NCBI RefSeq assembly: GCF_026011735.1
Contig: NZ_BRVN01000001.1
Span: forward strand, 186,001 to 250,000
Origin: Dietzia sp. NCCP-2495
Lineage (GTDB): Bacteria; Actinomycetota; Actinomycetes; Mycobacteriales; Mycobacteriaceae
DNA length: 64,000 nucleotides
Direction: 5' to 3'
Shown here: positions 40,707 to 49,167 of the stretch, in pieces
How the letters are laid out: the number at the start of each line of letters is the position of its first letter
How positions within the stretch are numbered: the stretch's first letter is position 1
Notes under the pieces: model-generated
The model's input: the letters and a program-made list of their open reading frames with translations, nothing else
Told to the model about the DNA's origin: nothing
Database searches by the model: none
Position numbers and translations under genes: made by a program

Positions 40707-43700
40707 ATGTCGTCGTCCTCTGCGCCCTCCCCTGAACTCCGCCGGGCCCGCCACGAGCTGCTCGTCCGGCTCGACGAGGTCGGCACCCTCGACGCCCACC
40801 GTCTCCGGTCCCGGATCCGTCGGGCCCGTCCCGATCAGCTGACCGAACTCGGTGACCGGATCGACCGTGCGGCCGAGCGTCTCGCGCGACGTGCCGGGGC
40901 CATACCGGTGCCCGAGTACCCACCACAGCTTCCCGTCAGCGCCCGTAAGGACGAGATCGCCGCCGCGATCAGGGACAACCAGGTCGTGGTGATCGCCGGT
41001 GAGACCGGGTCCGGGAAGACGACCCAGATCCCCAAGATCTGCCTCGAGCTGGGGCGGGGCGTGCGTGGGATGATCGGGCACACGCAGCCGCGGCGCCTGG
41101 CGGCCCGGTCCGTGGCGGAACGTATCGCGGAGGAACTCGGTGCGGAGTTCGGCGGCCTGGTCGGTTCCGCCGTGCGGTTCGGCGACCACACCTCGGCGGA
41201 CACCTCGGTCAAACTGATGACCGACGGCATCCTGCTGGCCGAGATCCGCCGGGACCGACTCCTGCGCGCCTACGACACGATCATCATCGACGAGGCCCAC
41301 GAGCGCAGTCTCAACATCGACTTCCTCCTCGGCTACCTCAAGCAGATCCTGCCCAAGCGTCCCGACCTCAAGCTGATCATCACGTCGGCGACGATCGACC
41401 CCCAGCGTTTCGCAGACCATTTCGCCGACGCCTCCGGCAGATCTGCACCGGTCATCGAGGTCTCGGGCCGCACGTACCCGGTTGAGATCCGGTACCGACC
41501 GCTGCAGGTGGAGCACGCCGACCAGGTGATCGACCTGGACCCGCTCGACGCACTCGCGGACGCGGTGGCGGAGTTGTTGCGTGAGGGCGACGGCGACGTG
41601 CTGGTCTTCCTGTCGGGAGAGCGGGAGATCCGCGACGCCGAGGAGGTCCTGCGCGGCCGGAAGTTCCGGAACACCGAGATCTTCCCGCTGTTCGCCCGAC
41701 TCACGGCGGCCGAACAGAACAAGGCCTTCCGTGCCCACTCGACCCGCCGCGTGGTGCTCTCGACGAACATCGCGGAGACGTCGGTGACGGTCCCGGGCAT
41801 CCGCTATGTCGTGGACACGGGTCTCGCCAGGATCTCGCGGTACTCCACACGGACGAAGGTCCAACGGCTCCCGATCGAACCGGTGTCGCAGGCTTCCGCC
41901 GCCCAACGTGCCGGCCGCTGCGGCCGCGTCGCCGACGGCATCTGTATCCGCCTGTACTCCGAGGACGACTTCGAGACGCGACCGGAGTTCACCGACCCCG
42001 AGATCCTGCGGACGAACCTCGCGTCCGTGATCTTGTCGATGGCCGACCTCGACCTGGGTCCGGTGGATGACTTCCCGTTCGTGGAGCCTCCGGACCGCAA
42101 GGCGGTCCGGGACGGGATGACCTTGTTGACCGAACTCGGGGCCCTGGAGGTCGACGACGACGAGCGGCCACGCCTGACGGAGGTGGGCCACGACATGGCG
42201 GTCCTCCCACTCGATCCCCGGCTGGCGCGCATGGTCGTAGAGGGACACCGGAACGGCTCGCTCGGCGACGTCCTGGTCGTGGTGGCCGCGTTGACTGTGC
42301 AGGACGTCAGGGAGCGTCCCGCCGAGGAGCGGGACAAGGCCGATCTGCTGCATCGCCGGTTCGTCGACAAGACGTCGGATTTCCTCGGTTACCTCAACCT
42401 CTGGCGTTACCTCACCGAGCAGCGTCGGGAACTCTCCGGAAGCGCGTTCCGCCGGATGTGCAGGGACGAGTACCTGCACTGGCTCCGTATCAGGGAGTGG
42501 CAGGACCTCACTACGCAGCTCCGGAGCATGTGTCGGGAACGAGGCTGGCATCCGCCGTCAGGCCAGGCCTCGGAGGACGATCTCCACAAGGCGATCCTCT
42601 CGGGGTTACTCACCAACGTCGGCATGCGGGACGAGGAGACCCGTGAGTTCCATGGGACACGCGGTATCCGTTTCCAGGTGTTCCCCGGATCCAACCTGTC
42701 CAAGAAGCCACCCCGGTGGGTGATGGCATCGGAGCTCGTCGAGACCTCCCGGTTGTGGGCTCGCGATGTCGCGCGCATCGATCCCGCGTGGATCGAGCAG
42801 ATCGGCGCGCACCTGGTCCGCAGTCAGTACTCCGAGCCCCACTGGTCGGATAAGCAGGGCGCGGCCATGGCCTACGAGAAGGTGCTCCTGCTCGGTCTCA
42901 CCGTGGTCGACGCCCGCCGCATCCTGCTCTCCCGGGTGGATGCGCCACTCGCCCGCGAGATGTTCGTCCGTCACGGCGTCGTCGAGGGCGGCTACGCCAC
43001 CCGCGTCCCGGTGATCCGGGAGAACGCCGAGGCCGTCCGCGACGCCCGTGAACTCGAGACTCGGAGCCGACGCCGGGATCTGGTGATCGACGACGAGGGA
43101 CTCGTCGCGTTCTACCTCGAGCGACTACCCACCGACATCACCTCGGGCCGGCATCTCGAATCGTGGTGGAAGAAGAAAGGGCACAAGCAACCTGAAGCAC
43201 TCCGCCTGGCGCCGTCGGATATCCACACCTCCGTGTCCGGGCCTGATGCCGGAGATTTCCCACCGTTCTGGCAACAGGGCGAGCGTCGATTCGCCCTCAG
43301 CTACGAGTTCGAGCCCGGGGGCGCGGCGGACGGGATCACCGTCAGGATCCCCCTCCCGCAGCTGTCCTCGGTCACCACCGCAGGGTTCGAGTGGCTCGTC
43401 CCGGGCTTACGCGAAGAGCTCTACACCGAGATGCTGCGTACGCTGCCCAAATACCTGCGACGGATGTGCTCTCCCCCGGCCGAGTACGCGGCACTGCTGG
43501 CCGAGGACGTGGTTCCGCGCTCGGCACCACTGTCCGTCGCCCTGGCCCGGGCACTCGGTGAGCGGATCGGCACGAGCATCGATCCGCGGGAGTTCCGTTC
43601 CGATCAGCTCCCCGACCATCTCGTGATGCGATTCGAGGTGATCGACGGTGACGCCGTCATCGACTCAGATACTGATCTGCGAGCACTTCGTACCCGCCTC

Positions 43701-44621
43701 ACCGACACGGTGCGCCAGACTCTCAACGAGAAACTGATACCGGACGACGGACCGTACCGCGAATGGACGGCGGACACGATCGGTGACCTTCCCGATTCGG
43801 TCACCGGTGTGGTCGACGGCGTCGAGGTGACGGTCTTTCCGGCCCTCAGTGTCCGCGACGACGGAATCCACCGCCTCGCCTGCGCCACCGCAGAGGAGCG
43901 GAGGACCGCCCAGGCGAAAGCGGTCCTGACCTTGCTCACGGCCGATCTCGTCCCACCTGCATCGATCCTGCGAGGACGCCCTGTCGAGCAGCGCTTGGCG
44001 CTGACCCAGTACCCGCACGGCGGGATCGACGCGCTGGTGGAGGACGCGGCTCTCAGTGCGTGTGCTCGACTCGTCGCCACGCGTCACGGTGCGCCTGTCC
44101 TGCACGTAGCGGACTTCCAGAAGCTCCGTGCGGCGGCGCGGTCGGAGGTTCCCGGGACGGTGGCGACAGCGATCTCCACTGTGGTCATGGCGATGGTGGC
44201 AGCGCAGGCGGTGTCGTTGAGACTGGACTCGGCCCCGCGACCGCTCCGGGAGGCGATCCTGCCTTCGCTCGACTACCTGGTGGGCAAGGGATTCCTGGCC
44301 CGACATCCGGCCACTGTGCTCACTCATCTCGAGCGCCATGTCCGCGCGGTCGGGATGCGCCTGGACCTCGCCGAGAAGTCGCCGGAAAGGCACGAGGAGC
44401 TGACTGCTCACCTCGCCTTGTCGGAATCGCTGGTGGAGGATGCGAGCGCCGCTCTACGTGGGCGTCCGGGCGGAGCCAGAGCGATCCGCGAGCTGCGGTG
44501 GATGGTGGCGGAGTATCGGGTCGGGTTGTTCGCGCAGTCCCTCGGTACTGCGCGTCCCGTGTCCCCTGAACGGATCCGACGCGCGGTCAAGTCCGCTCTC
44601 GCGCCGAAAGATACGACGTGA
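40707..44621 (+). CDS. hrpA: DEAH-box ATP-dependent RNA helicase HrpA
   Basis: 1304-aa SF2 DEAH helicase; in E. coli, HrpA helps rescue stalled or collided ribosomes and process mRNA. Walker A GETGSGKTTQ near residues 97-106, DEAH at 195-198, motif III TSATID, motif V LSTNIAETSVTVPGI, motif VI QRAGRCGRVADG. Then the helicase-associated (ratchet/OB) region and the long DUF3418 C-terminal part typical of HrpA rather than HrpB. Full length. ATG 40707 follows a TATCCT -10 (40692-40697) by 9 bases, so its leader is only about three bases. Cytosolic; single-gene transcript as far as can be seen. Confidence 0.96.
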   Translation: MSSSSAPSPELRRARHELLVRLDEVGTLDAHRLRSRIRRARPDQLTELGDRIDRAAERLARRAGAIPVPEYPPQLPVSARKDEIAAAIRDNQVVVIAGETGSGKTTQIPKICLELGRGVRGMIGHTQPRRLAARSVAERIAEELGAEFGGLVGSAVRFGDHTSADTSVKLMTDGILLAEIRRDRLLRAYDTIIIDEAHERSLNIDFLLGYLKQILPKRPDLKLIITSATIDPQRFADHFADASGRSAPVIEVSGRTYPVEIRYRPLQVEHADQVIDLDPLDALADAVAELLREGDGDVLVFLSGEREIRDAEEVLRGRKFRNTEIFPLFARLTAAEQNKAFRAHSTRRVVLSTNIAETSVTVPGIRYVVDTGLARISRYSTRTKVQRLPIEPVSQASAAQRAGRCGRVADGICIRLYSEDDFETRPEFTDPEILRTNLASVILSMADLDLGPVDDFPFVEPPDRKAVRDGMTLLTELGALEVDDDERPRLTEVGHDMAVLPLDPRLARMVVEGHRNGSLGDVLVVVAALTVQDVRERPAEERDKADLLHRRFVDKTSDFLGYLNLWRYLTEQRRELSGSAFRRMCRDEYLHWLRIREWQDLTTQLRSMCRERGWHPPSGQASEDDLHKAILSGLLTNVGMRDEETREFHGTRGIRFQVFPGSNLSKKPPRWVMASELVETSRLWARDVARIDPAWIEQIGAHLVRSQYSEPHWSDKQGAAMAYEKVLLLGLTVVDARRILLSRVDAPLAREMFVRHGVVEGGYATRVPVIRENAEAVRDARELETRSRRRDLVIDDEGLVAFYLERLPTDITSGRHLESWWKKKGHKQPEALRLAPSDIHTSVSGPDAGDFPPFWQQGERRFALSYEFEPGGAADGITVRIPLPQLSSVTTAGFEWLVPGLREELYTEMLRTLPKYLRRMCSPPAEYAALLAEDVVPRSAPLSVALARALGERIGTSIDPREFRSDQLPDHLVMRFEVIDGDAVIDSDTDLRALRTRLTDTVRQTLNEKLIPDDGPYREWTADTIGDLPDSVTGVVDGVEVTVFPALSVRDDGIHRLACATAEERRTAQAKAVLTLLTADLVPPASILRGRPVEQRLALTQYPHGGIDALVEDAALSACARLVATRHGAPVLHVADFQKLRAAARSEVPGTVATAISTVVMAMVAAQAVSLRLDSAPRPLREAILPSLDYLVGKGFLARHPATVLTHLERHVRAVGMRLDLAEKSPERHEELTAHLALSESLVEDASAALRGRPGGARAIRELRWMVAEYRVGLFAQSLGTARPVSPERIRRAVKSALAPKDTT

Positions 44622-44665
44622 CCAAGGCCTCGCGCTCCCTGAGGATGCAGGTCTACCCGGCCGGG

Positions 44666-45121
44666 TCAGCGGAGGGTCCGGCGTTCCTTCAATGCGACGA
44701 TCTCGCGTTCGAAGTCATCAGCTGAACTGAACTGCTTGTACACCGACGCGAAACGCAGGTACGCGACCTCATCGAGGTCCTGGAGTGGTCCGAGGATCGC
44801 CAGACCGATCTCATGTGCCGCGACTTCGGCAGCGCCTTTCGCGCGAACCCTGTCCTCGACTTCCTGGGCGAGACGACGTAGTGAGTCCTCGTCGACGGAT
44901 CGACCTTGACATGCACGCCGGACTCCACGAATCACCTTGTCGCGGCTGAACGATTCGGTCACACCATTGCGCTTGAGGACAGTCAGCAGTGGTGTCTCGA
45001 GCGTGGTGAAACGATGCCCGCACTCCGGGCATTCCCGACGCCGACGGATCGCCTGTCCCTCGTCCACCGACCGCGAGTCGATGACGCGCGAATCCTCGTT
45101 GTGACACTTCGGGCAGTACAT
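44666..45121 (-). CDS. nrdR: Transcriptional repressor NrdR
   Basis: 151-aa ATP/dATP-sensing repressor of ribonucleotide reductase genes. N-terminal zinc ribbon with CPKC (residues 3-6) and CPEC (31-34), flanked by RVIDSR and [17 protein letters not shown]. An ATP-cone domain follows from about residue 45 ([20 protein letters not shown]) to the end ([18 protein letters not shown]). Start ATG 45121 gives the canonical [10 protein letters not shown]; the longer open frame upstream has no family sequence. Length is normal. Near lexA, as in related genomes, though its target genes are not in this window. Confidence 0.97.
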   Translation of the reverse strand: MYCPKCHNEDSRVIDSRSVDEGQAIRRRRECPECGHRFTTLETPLLTVLKRNGVTESFSRDKVIRGVRRACQGRSVDEDSLRRLAQEVEDRVRAKGAAEVAAHEIGLAILGPLQDLDEVAYLRFASVYKQFSSADDFEREIVALKERRTLR

Positions 45122-45231
45122 CCCGTTACGCCCTTCGTCTCCTGACCATGAGACCCGAGGACATGACGCCCTCAGAACCCGGGACCGACCCTGTGCCGTC
45201 CCGATCACAGTCTAAAAGGCGCGACCCGCGA

Positions 45232-45693
45232 TCACACGTAGGTGGGTCCGCCGAGGAACATCACGACGACGAGCATGAGAACCGCGAGCACGACACCACA
45301 GGCGAGCAGCGCCCAGGTCGGAACGTCGTCGATGACGCGCACGGGCGCCGCGGGCTCCACCGTGCACGCTCGAACAGCGTGCGTCGGCCTGACGAAGACG
45401 CGACGGCCGGGCGCGACCGGGGCCTGGGTAGTCGAACGCCTCGGACGCACCTGCTGCTGCGCGACCGGACGCGTTCGATCGACGTTGCCGAGGCCACCAC
45501 GCTGACGTACAACCGTCTCTCCCGCCGGACGTGAACGACGCCCGACCGCCGGCATGCCCGTTCGCGATTCCTGGATAGCCACTCCCCTGTGACCAGCAGA
45601 TTCCCGCGACACGGAGAGTCCGTGCTCCACCGGGCAGGCTTCGGTCCAACTGCGGGCAACACCGGAGATCGGCTGCAACTCCTGAACTGACAT
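45232..45693 (-). CDS. SOS-linked small membrane protein (DivS/Rv2719c-like position, no LysM)
   Basis: 153-aa protein divergent from lexA. Residues 1-125 are Arg/Pro/Val-rich and look disordered. One membrane helix near the C-terminus (PTWALLACGVVLAVLMLVVVMF) is followed by only six residues (GGPTYV). In Corynebacterium (DivS) and Mycobacterium (Rv2719c) the gene at this place is an SOS-induced cell-division suppressor; Rv2719c has an extracytoplasmic LysM domain, which is missing here. ATG 45693 is preceded by AGGGAG at a 5-base spacing. Several LexA-box-like sites lie between it and lexA. Function as division inhibitor is inferred from context. Confidence 0.7.
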   Translation of the reverse strand: MSVQELQPISGVARSWTEACPVEHGLSVSRESAGHRGVAIQESRTGMPAVGRRSRPAGETVVRQRGGLGNVDRTRPVAQQQVRPRRSTTQAPVAPGRRVFVRPTHAVRACTVEPAAPVRVIDDVPTWALLACGVVLAVLMLVVVMFLGGPTYV

Positions 45694-45716
45694 GTCCACT
45701 CCCTCTCGACGCGTTG

Positions 45717-45733
45717 TGCGACATTTGTTCGCA
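45717..45733. promoter_or_regulatory. SOS-box-like site 1 (lexA/DivS-like divergon)
   Basis: tgcgacatttgttcgca; on the reverse strand, GCGAACAAATGTCGC carries the GAAC half of the consensus TCGAAC-N4-GTTCGA with a changed second half. It lies 24 bases before the DivS-like ATG. Confidence 0.4.
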
Positions 45734-45750
45734 CAAGCTTTGGCAACGTG

Positions 45751-45766
45751 CGAAACATCTGTTCGA
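45751..45766. promoter_or_regulatory. SOS-box-like site 2
   Basis: CGAAAC-ATCT-GTTCGA: the right half matches the mycobacterial/corynebacterial LexA box perfectly, the left half matches at three of six. Two more direct TCGAAC half-sites follow at 45763-45768 and 45769-45774. Confidence 0.5.
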
Positions 45767-45831
45767 ACTCGAACACTGATCAAGTTGTATCACGGGGGTA
45801 CGACAGAGTCACCATTCCGACCAGAAAAATT

Positions 45832-45847
45832 TCGAACAGGTGTGTGG
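45832..45847. promoter_or_regulatory. SOS-box-like site 3
   Basis: TCGAAC-AGGT-GTGTGG: perfect left half, weak right half. It lies at the -35 side of the lexA -10. Confidence 0.4.
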
Positions 45848-45867
45848 CGCAGCGGCGATCCGCCGTC

Positions 45868-45873
45868 TAGTGT
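45868..45873 (+). promoter_or_regulatory. -10 element of lexA
   Basis: TAGTGT; the transcript would start near 45880 with a leader of about 40 bases that contains SOS-box-like site 4. Confidence 0.45.
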
Positions 45874-45890
45874 GTAGAAAGAGACAGAGG

Positions 45891-45906
45891 TCGAACATCC
45901 ATTCGT
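45891..45906. promoter_or_regulatory. SOS-box-like site 4, in the lexA leader
   Basis: TCGAAC-ATCC-ATTCGT: perfect left half, right half ATTCGT against GTTCGA. It shares the GAACATCC core with the recA box. Confidence 0.5.
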
Positions 45907-45921
45907 CGAAGGGACTCCGGG

Positions 45922-46587
45922 ATGTCCAAGCCGGACTTCGAGGCGCTCACGCCTCGCCAGAAGAGCGTTCTGTTGCATATCCACGACACGGTCAAGGACC
46001 GCGGCTATCCGCCGAGCATCCGCGAGATCGGGGACGCGGTGGGACTGCAGTCGACATCGTCGGTGGCCCACCAGCTGCGGACCCTGGAGAAGAAGGGGTT
46101 CCTGACCCGGGATCCGCACAAGCCCCGCGCGGTCGACGTCCACGGAGTGCCGGGGCAGAAAGGCCGAAGTCGTCGATCAGTGGCGGTGCAGGACCGTCCC
46201 TCCGGTGCGGCCGAGCCCGTCTATGTGCCGGTTCTCGGACGTATAGCAGCAGGGGGTCCGATTCTCGCGGAGCAGGCTGTGGACGAGGTGTTCCCGCTCC
46301 CCGCCGACCTGGTGGGTTCCGGCGAGCTCTTCATGCTCAAGGTCGTCGGCGAGTCGATGATCGACGCCGCTATCTGCGACGGGGACTACGTGGTGGTGCG
46401 CCGACAGAACGTCGCCGACAACGGTGAGATCGTCGCCGCGATGATCGACGGTGAGGCGACGGTCAAGACCTTCAGGAAAGACGACACCGGGGTTTGGCTC
46501 CTCCCCCACAATCCGGCGTTCAGCCCGATCCCCGGTGAGCACGCAACGGTCCTCGGCAAGGTCGTGACCGTCTTCCGCAAACTCTGA
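45922..46587 (+). CDS. lexA: SOS repressor LexA
   Basis: 221-aa SOS master repressor. N-terminal winged helix (residues 1-70: [36 protein letters not shown]). The hinge is followed by the S24 self-cleavage domain: scissile Ala110-Gly111 in GRIAAGGPI, nucleophile Ser145 in [10 protein letters not shown], and general-base Lys182 in ATVKTF. All key residues are present, so RecA-stimulated autocleavage should work. GTG/ATG choice is clear: ATG 45922 gives the standard start. Divergent from the DivS-like gene, with several half-matching LexA boxes in the shared region, consistent with autorepression. Confidence 0.97.
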   Translation: MSKPDFEALTPRQKSVLLHIHDTVKDRGYPPSIREIGDAVGLQSTSSVAHQLRTLEKKGFLTRDPHKPRAVDVHGVPGQKGRSRRSVAVQDRPSGAAEPVYVPVLGRIAAGGPILAEQAVDEVFPLPADLVGSGELFMLKVVGESMIDAAICDGDYVVVRRQNVADNGEIVAAMIDGEATVKTFRKDDTGVWLLPHNPAFSPIPGEHATVLGKVVTVFRKL

Positions 46588-46631
46588 ACTGTCGCGACGC
46601 GCCCGCGCCGTCTGGGTCCCGTGACCGGGAC

Positions 46632-48080
46632 TCAGGCGGCGCCGTCGTGTGAACCGTCCACGGCGAACACCGAGAGTTCGCCGGCGATCGACTCCGGAAG
46701 TCGGACCACGATCCTGGTCCCGTCCTGACGGTGTTCCTCCTCCAGTACCGCACCCTCGGCATGCACGCGGGACACCACGTCCCCACGTGAGTAGGGGATC
46801 TGAAGAGTCACCTCCACATCGCCCGAGGCGATGATCTGCATGATCGTCGACATCAGGTCGTCAATGCCCTCACCGGTGACGGCAGAGACGAACACCGCAT
46901 CCGGTACCGAATGGTGGAGCGAGGTGAGCACGAGAGGATCGGCGACATCGATCTTGTTGATCACGAGGAGCTCGCGCGGGCGCTGCGCGTTCTGTTCCTC
47001 GACCACCTCGTTGATCACCGCGCGCACCGCTTCGATCTGGCGCAGGGGGAACGGATCGGAGCCGTCGACCACGTGCAGCAACAGCTCGGAGTCCACCACT
47101 TCTTCGAGTGTTGACCGGAACGCCTCGACCAACTGGGTCGGGAGATGCCTCACGAATCCGACCGTGTCGGTAAAGACCACAGGCCGACCGTCCGGCAACT
47201 CCGCCTTACGAGTGGTCGGATCCAGGGTGGCGAACAATGCGTTCTGGACCAACACGCCCGCATTCGTGATCCGGTTCAACAAGCTGGATTTTCCGGCGTT
47301 GGTGTACCCGGCGATCGCGATGGACGGAACCGGTGTCGCCCGACGTCGGTGCCGTTTGGTGTCGCGAGCTTGCTTCATGCCCTTGATCTCACGACGCAGA
47401 CGAGCCATCCGCTCACGGATGCGACGCCTGTCGGTCTCGATCTTGGTCTCACCGGGGCCACGGAGTCCGACACCACCGTTGCTACCCGCACGTCCACCGG
47501 CCTGGCGCGACAGGGACTCACCCCAGCCCCGCAGCCGGGGCATCATGTATTCCATCTGCGCGAGGGAGACCTGCGCCTTGCCCTCCCGACTCGTCGCGTG
47601 CTGCGCGAAGATGTCGAGGATCAACGCGGTGCGATCGATAACCTTGACGTTGACCGCCTTCTCCAGGGCGAGTAGCTGGCCACCCGTCAGCTCACCGTCG
47701 CAAATCACGGTGTCCGCCCCGGTCGCCGCGATGACGTCCCTGAGGGTGTCGACCTTCCCGGAACCGATGTAGGTCGCCGGATCCGGCTTGTCACGACGTT
47801 GAATCAACGCATCGCAGACCTCTGAGCCGGCGGTCTCGGCGAGTTGGGCGAGCTCGTCCATCGCGGCCTCAGCCTGCGCTGCCGAGCCTTCGGTCCAGAC
47901 GCCCACCAGGACGACTCTCTCCAGACGCAGCTTTCGGTACTCCGCGTCGTTGACGTCCTGGAGTTCGGTGGACAAACCTGCAACGCGCCGCAGCGAGGAG
48001 CGCTCCTCGAGCTGCAGCTCGCCGATCGAGGGGTCGAGGTCGTTGTGGGGGCGGCCCGAGGCCGTGATGTCGTCAGTCAT
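46632..48080 (-). CDS. hflX: GTPase HflX
   Basis: 482-aa ribosome-associated GTPase that splits stalled ribosomes under stress. N-terminal HflX domain (to about residue 230) with VLVGVWTEGSAAQAEAAMDE, IGSGKVDTLRDVIAATGAD and GVGLRGPGETKIETDRR, then a coiled region rich in Arg/Lys. GTPase domain: G1 IAGYTNAGKSSLLN, G2/G3 region NALFATLDPTTRK and FTDTVGFVRHLPTQLVEAF, G4 VINKID, G5 VSAVTGEG. Full length. ATG 48080. Lies between lexA and dapF as in related genomes (Rv2725c/Rv2726c). Confidence 0.97.
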   Translation of the reverse strand: MTDDITASGRPHNDLDPSIGELQLEERSSLRRVAGLSTELQDVNDAEYRKLRLERVVLVGVWTEGSAAQAEAAMDELAQLAETAGSEVCDALIQRRDKPDPATYIGSGKVDTLRDVIAATGADTVICDGELTGGQLLALEKAVNVKVIDRTALILDIFAQHATSREGKAQVSLAQMEYMMPRLRGWGESLSRQAGGRAGSNGGVGLRGPGETKIETDRRRIRERMARLRREIKGMKQARDTKRHRRRATPVPSIAIAGYTNAGKSSLLNRITNAGVLVQNALFATLDPTTRKAELPDGRPVVFTDTVGFVRHLPTQLVEAFRSTLEEVVDSELLLHVVDGSDPFPLRQIEAVRAVINEVVEEQNAQRPRELLVINKIDVADPLVLTSLHHSVPDAVFVSAVTGEGIDDLMSTIMQIIASGDVEVTLQIPYSRGDVVSRVHAEGAVLEEEHRQDGTRIVVRLPESIAGELSVFAVDGSHDGAA

Positions 48081-48163
48081 TCACGTCCATGATCGCACAA
48101 CCGGCCGTGAACTGCCCGCGCAGATAAATCCAGGAACGGAGGCCCCGGATAATCCGCACCGGA

Positions 48164-49057
48164 CTACACGCCCCGATACGTGCCCTGAGCAACGAGCACC
48201 GACGGACCGGTGAGGGTCGATCCCTCTCCGGTGAGGGTCACCGTGAGGTCACCACCGGGGACGGTGACCACGACGTCTCCCTCAGTCGAGCCGTTGTCTG
48301 CAAGCGCGGCGACCGCCGTGGCGACGACGCCGGTGCCGCACGACATGGTCTCCCCCGCACCTCGTTCGTGAACCCTCATCCGGACGCGCCCGTCTAACAT
48401 CGGAGTGGCGATCTCCACGTTGACCCCCGCCGGGAAGAACTCCGAATCGAACTGCGGCTGCGCCTGCACTGCAAGAGCAGCCAGACCTTCGGCGTCGAGG
48501 TCCGGGACGACACAGGCCAGGTGGGGATTGCCCATGTCGATCGCCATCCCGGCGAACGTACGGTCACCGATCTGCACTGAGGACAGCCCCAGGAATTCCG
48601 GTTGTCCCATATCGACCCGGATGACCGCGCTGTCACCACCATGGTCGATGATCTCAGCCGGCCGAAGCCCTGATCGCGTGCCGACCCGCACCGAACCCAC
48701 CTCGGCGCGTCCGGTCGAGACCAGGGCATGGGCGAACACCCGGACCCCGTTACCGCACATCTCGGCGATCGACCCGTCGGCGTTGCGGTAGTCCATGAAC
48801 CAATCAGACGCCTCGACTCCTGCCGGCAGGGTGGACAGGACGCTGGCGGACAGCAGCGCTCCGGCCGTCGCGACCCGGAGTACTCCGTCCGCGCCGATGC
48901 CCCCGCGCCGATCACACAACCGTCGGGTCAGCGCGGCATCGAGGGAGAGCTCTGCGCGGTCGTCCGTGATGATGATGAAGTCGTTGAGGGTTCCGTGCCC
49001 CTTGATGAAATCGATTCCCGTGTCAGTCGCGCGGTAGGTCTGAGCCATGTGGGCCAT
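48164..49057 (-). CDS. dapF: Diaminopimelate epimerase
   Basis: 297-aa cofactor-free epimerase converting LL- to meso-diaminopimelate for lysine and peptidoglycan. Two mirror-related domains carry the acid/base cysteines in AEMCGNGVR and MSCGTGVVAT. FIKGHGTLNDFII near the start and DMGNPHLACVV in the middle are also diagnostic. Start: ATG 49057 (MAHMAQTY) is used, with ATG 49048 three codons in as an alternative; neither has a strong ribosome site. The open frame upstream of 49057 has no family sequence. Usual length about 280-300. Confidence 0.96.
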   Translation of the reverse strand: MAHMAQTYRATDTGIDFIKGHGTLNDFIIITDDRAELSLDAALTRRLCDRRGGIGADGVLRVATAGALLSASVLSTLPAGVEASDWFMDYRNADGSIAEMCGNGVRVFAHALVSTGRAEVGSVRVGTRSGLRPAEIIDHGGDSAVIRVDMGQPEFLGLSSVQIGDRTFAGMAIDMGNPHLACVVPDLDAEGLAALAVQAQPQFDSEFFPAGVNVEIATPMLDGRVRMRVHERGAGETMSCGTGVVATAVAALADNGSTEGDVVVTVPGGDLTVTLTGEGSTLTGPSVLVAQGTYRGV

Positions 49058-49122
49058 GTTACTCGGCAGACAGTTCATTCCACACTGCGGAATCGGCAGA
49101 TGAACCCGTGGTCGGCGCCCAC

Positions 49123-49128
49123 TAGAGT
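49123..49128 (+). promoter_or_regulatory. -10 element of glcB
   Basis: TAGAGT, predicting a leader of about 33 bases that contains the ribosome site AGAGGAGAG before ATG 49168. The -35 is not clear. Confidence 0.4.
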
Positions 49129-49167
49129 CGGCGTCAAGAACGATCCCCTGATCAGAGGAGAGCATCG

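Noticed and set aside
40470-42551. A 693-codon reverse frame opposite hrpA
   Set aside because: Low-complexity Arg/Asp/Val protein without motifs; hrpA on the forward strand has full helicase motifs.
46613-46630. Small hairpin between lexA and hflX as terminator
   Set aside because: Only about five base pairs and no T-run.
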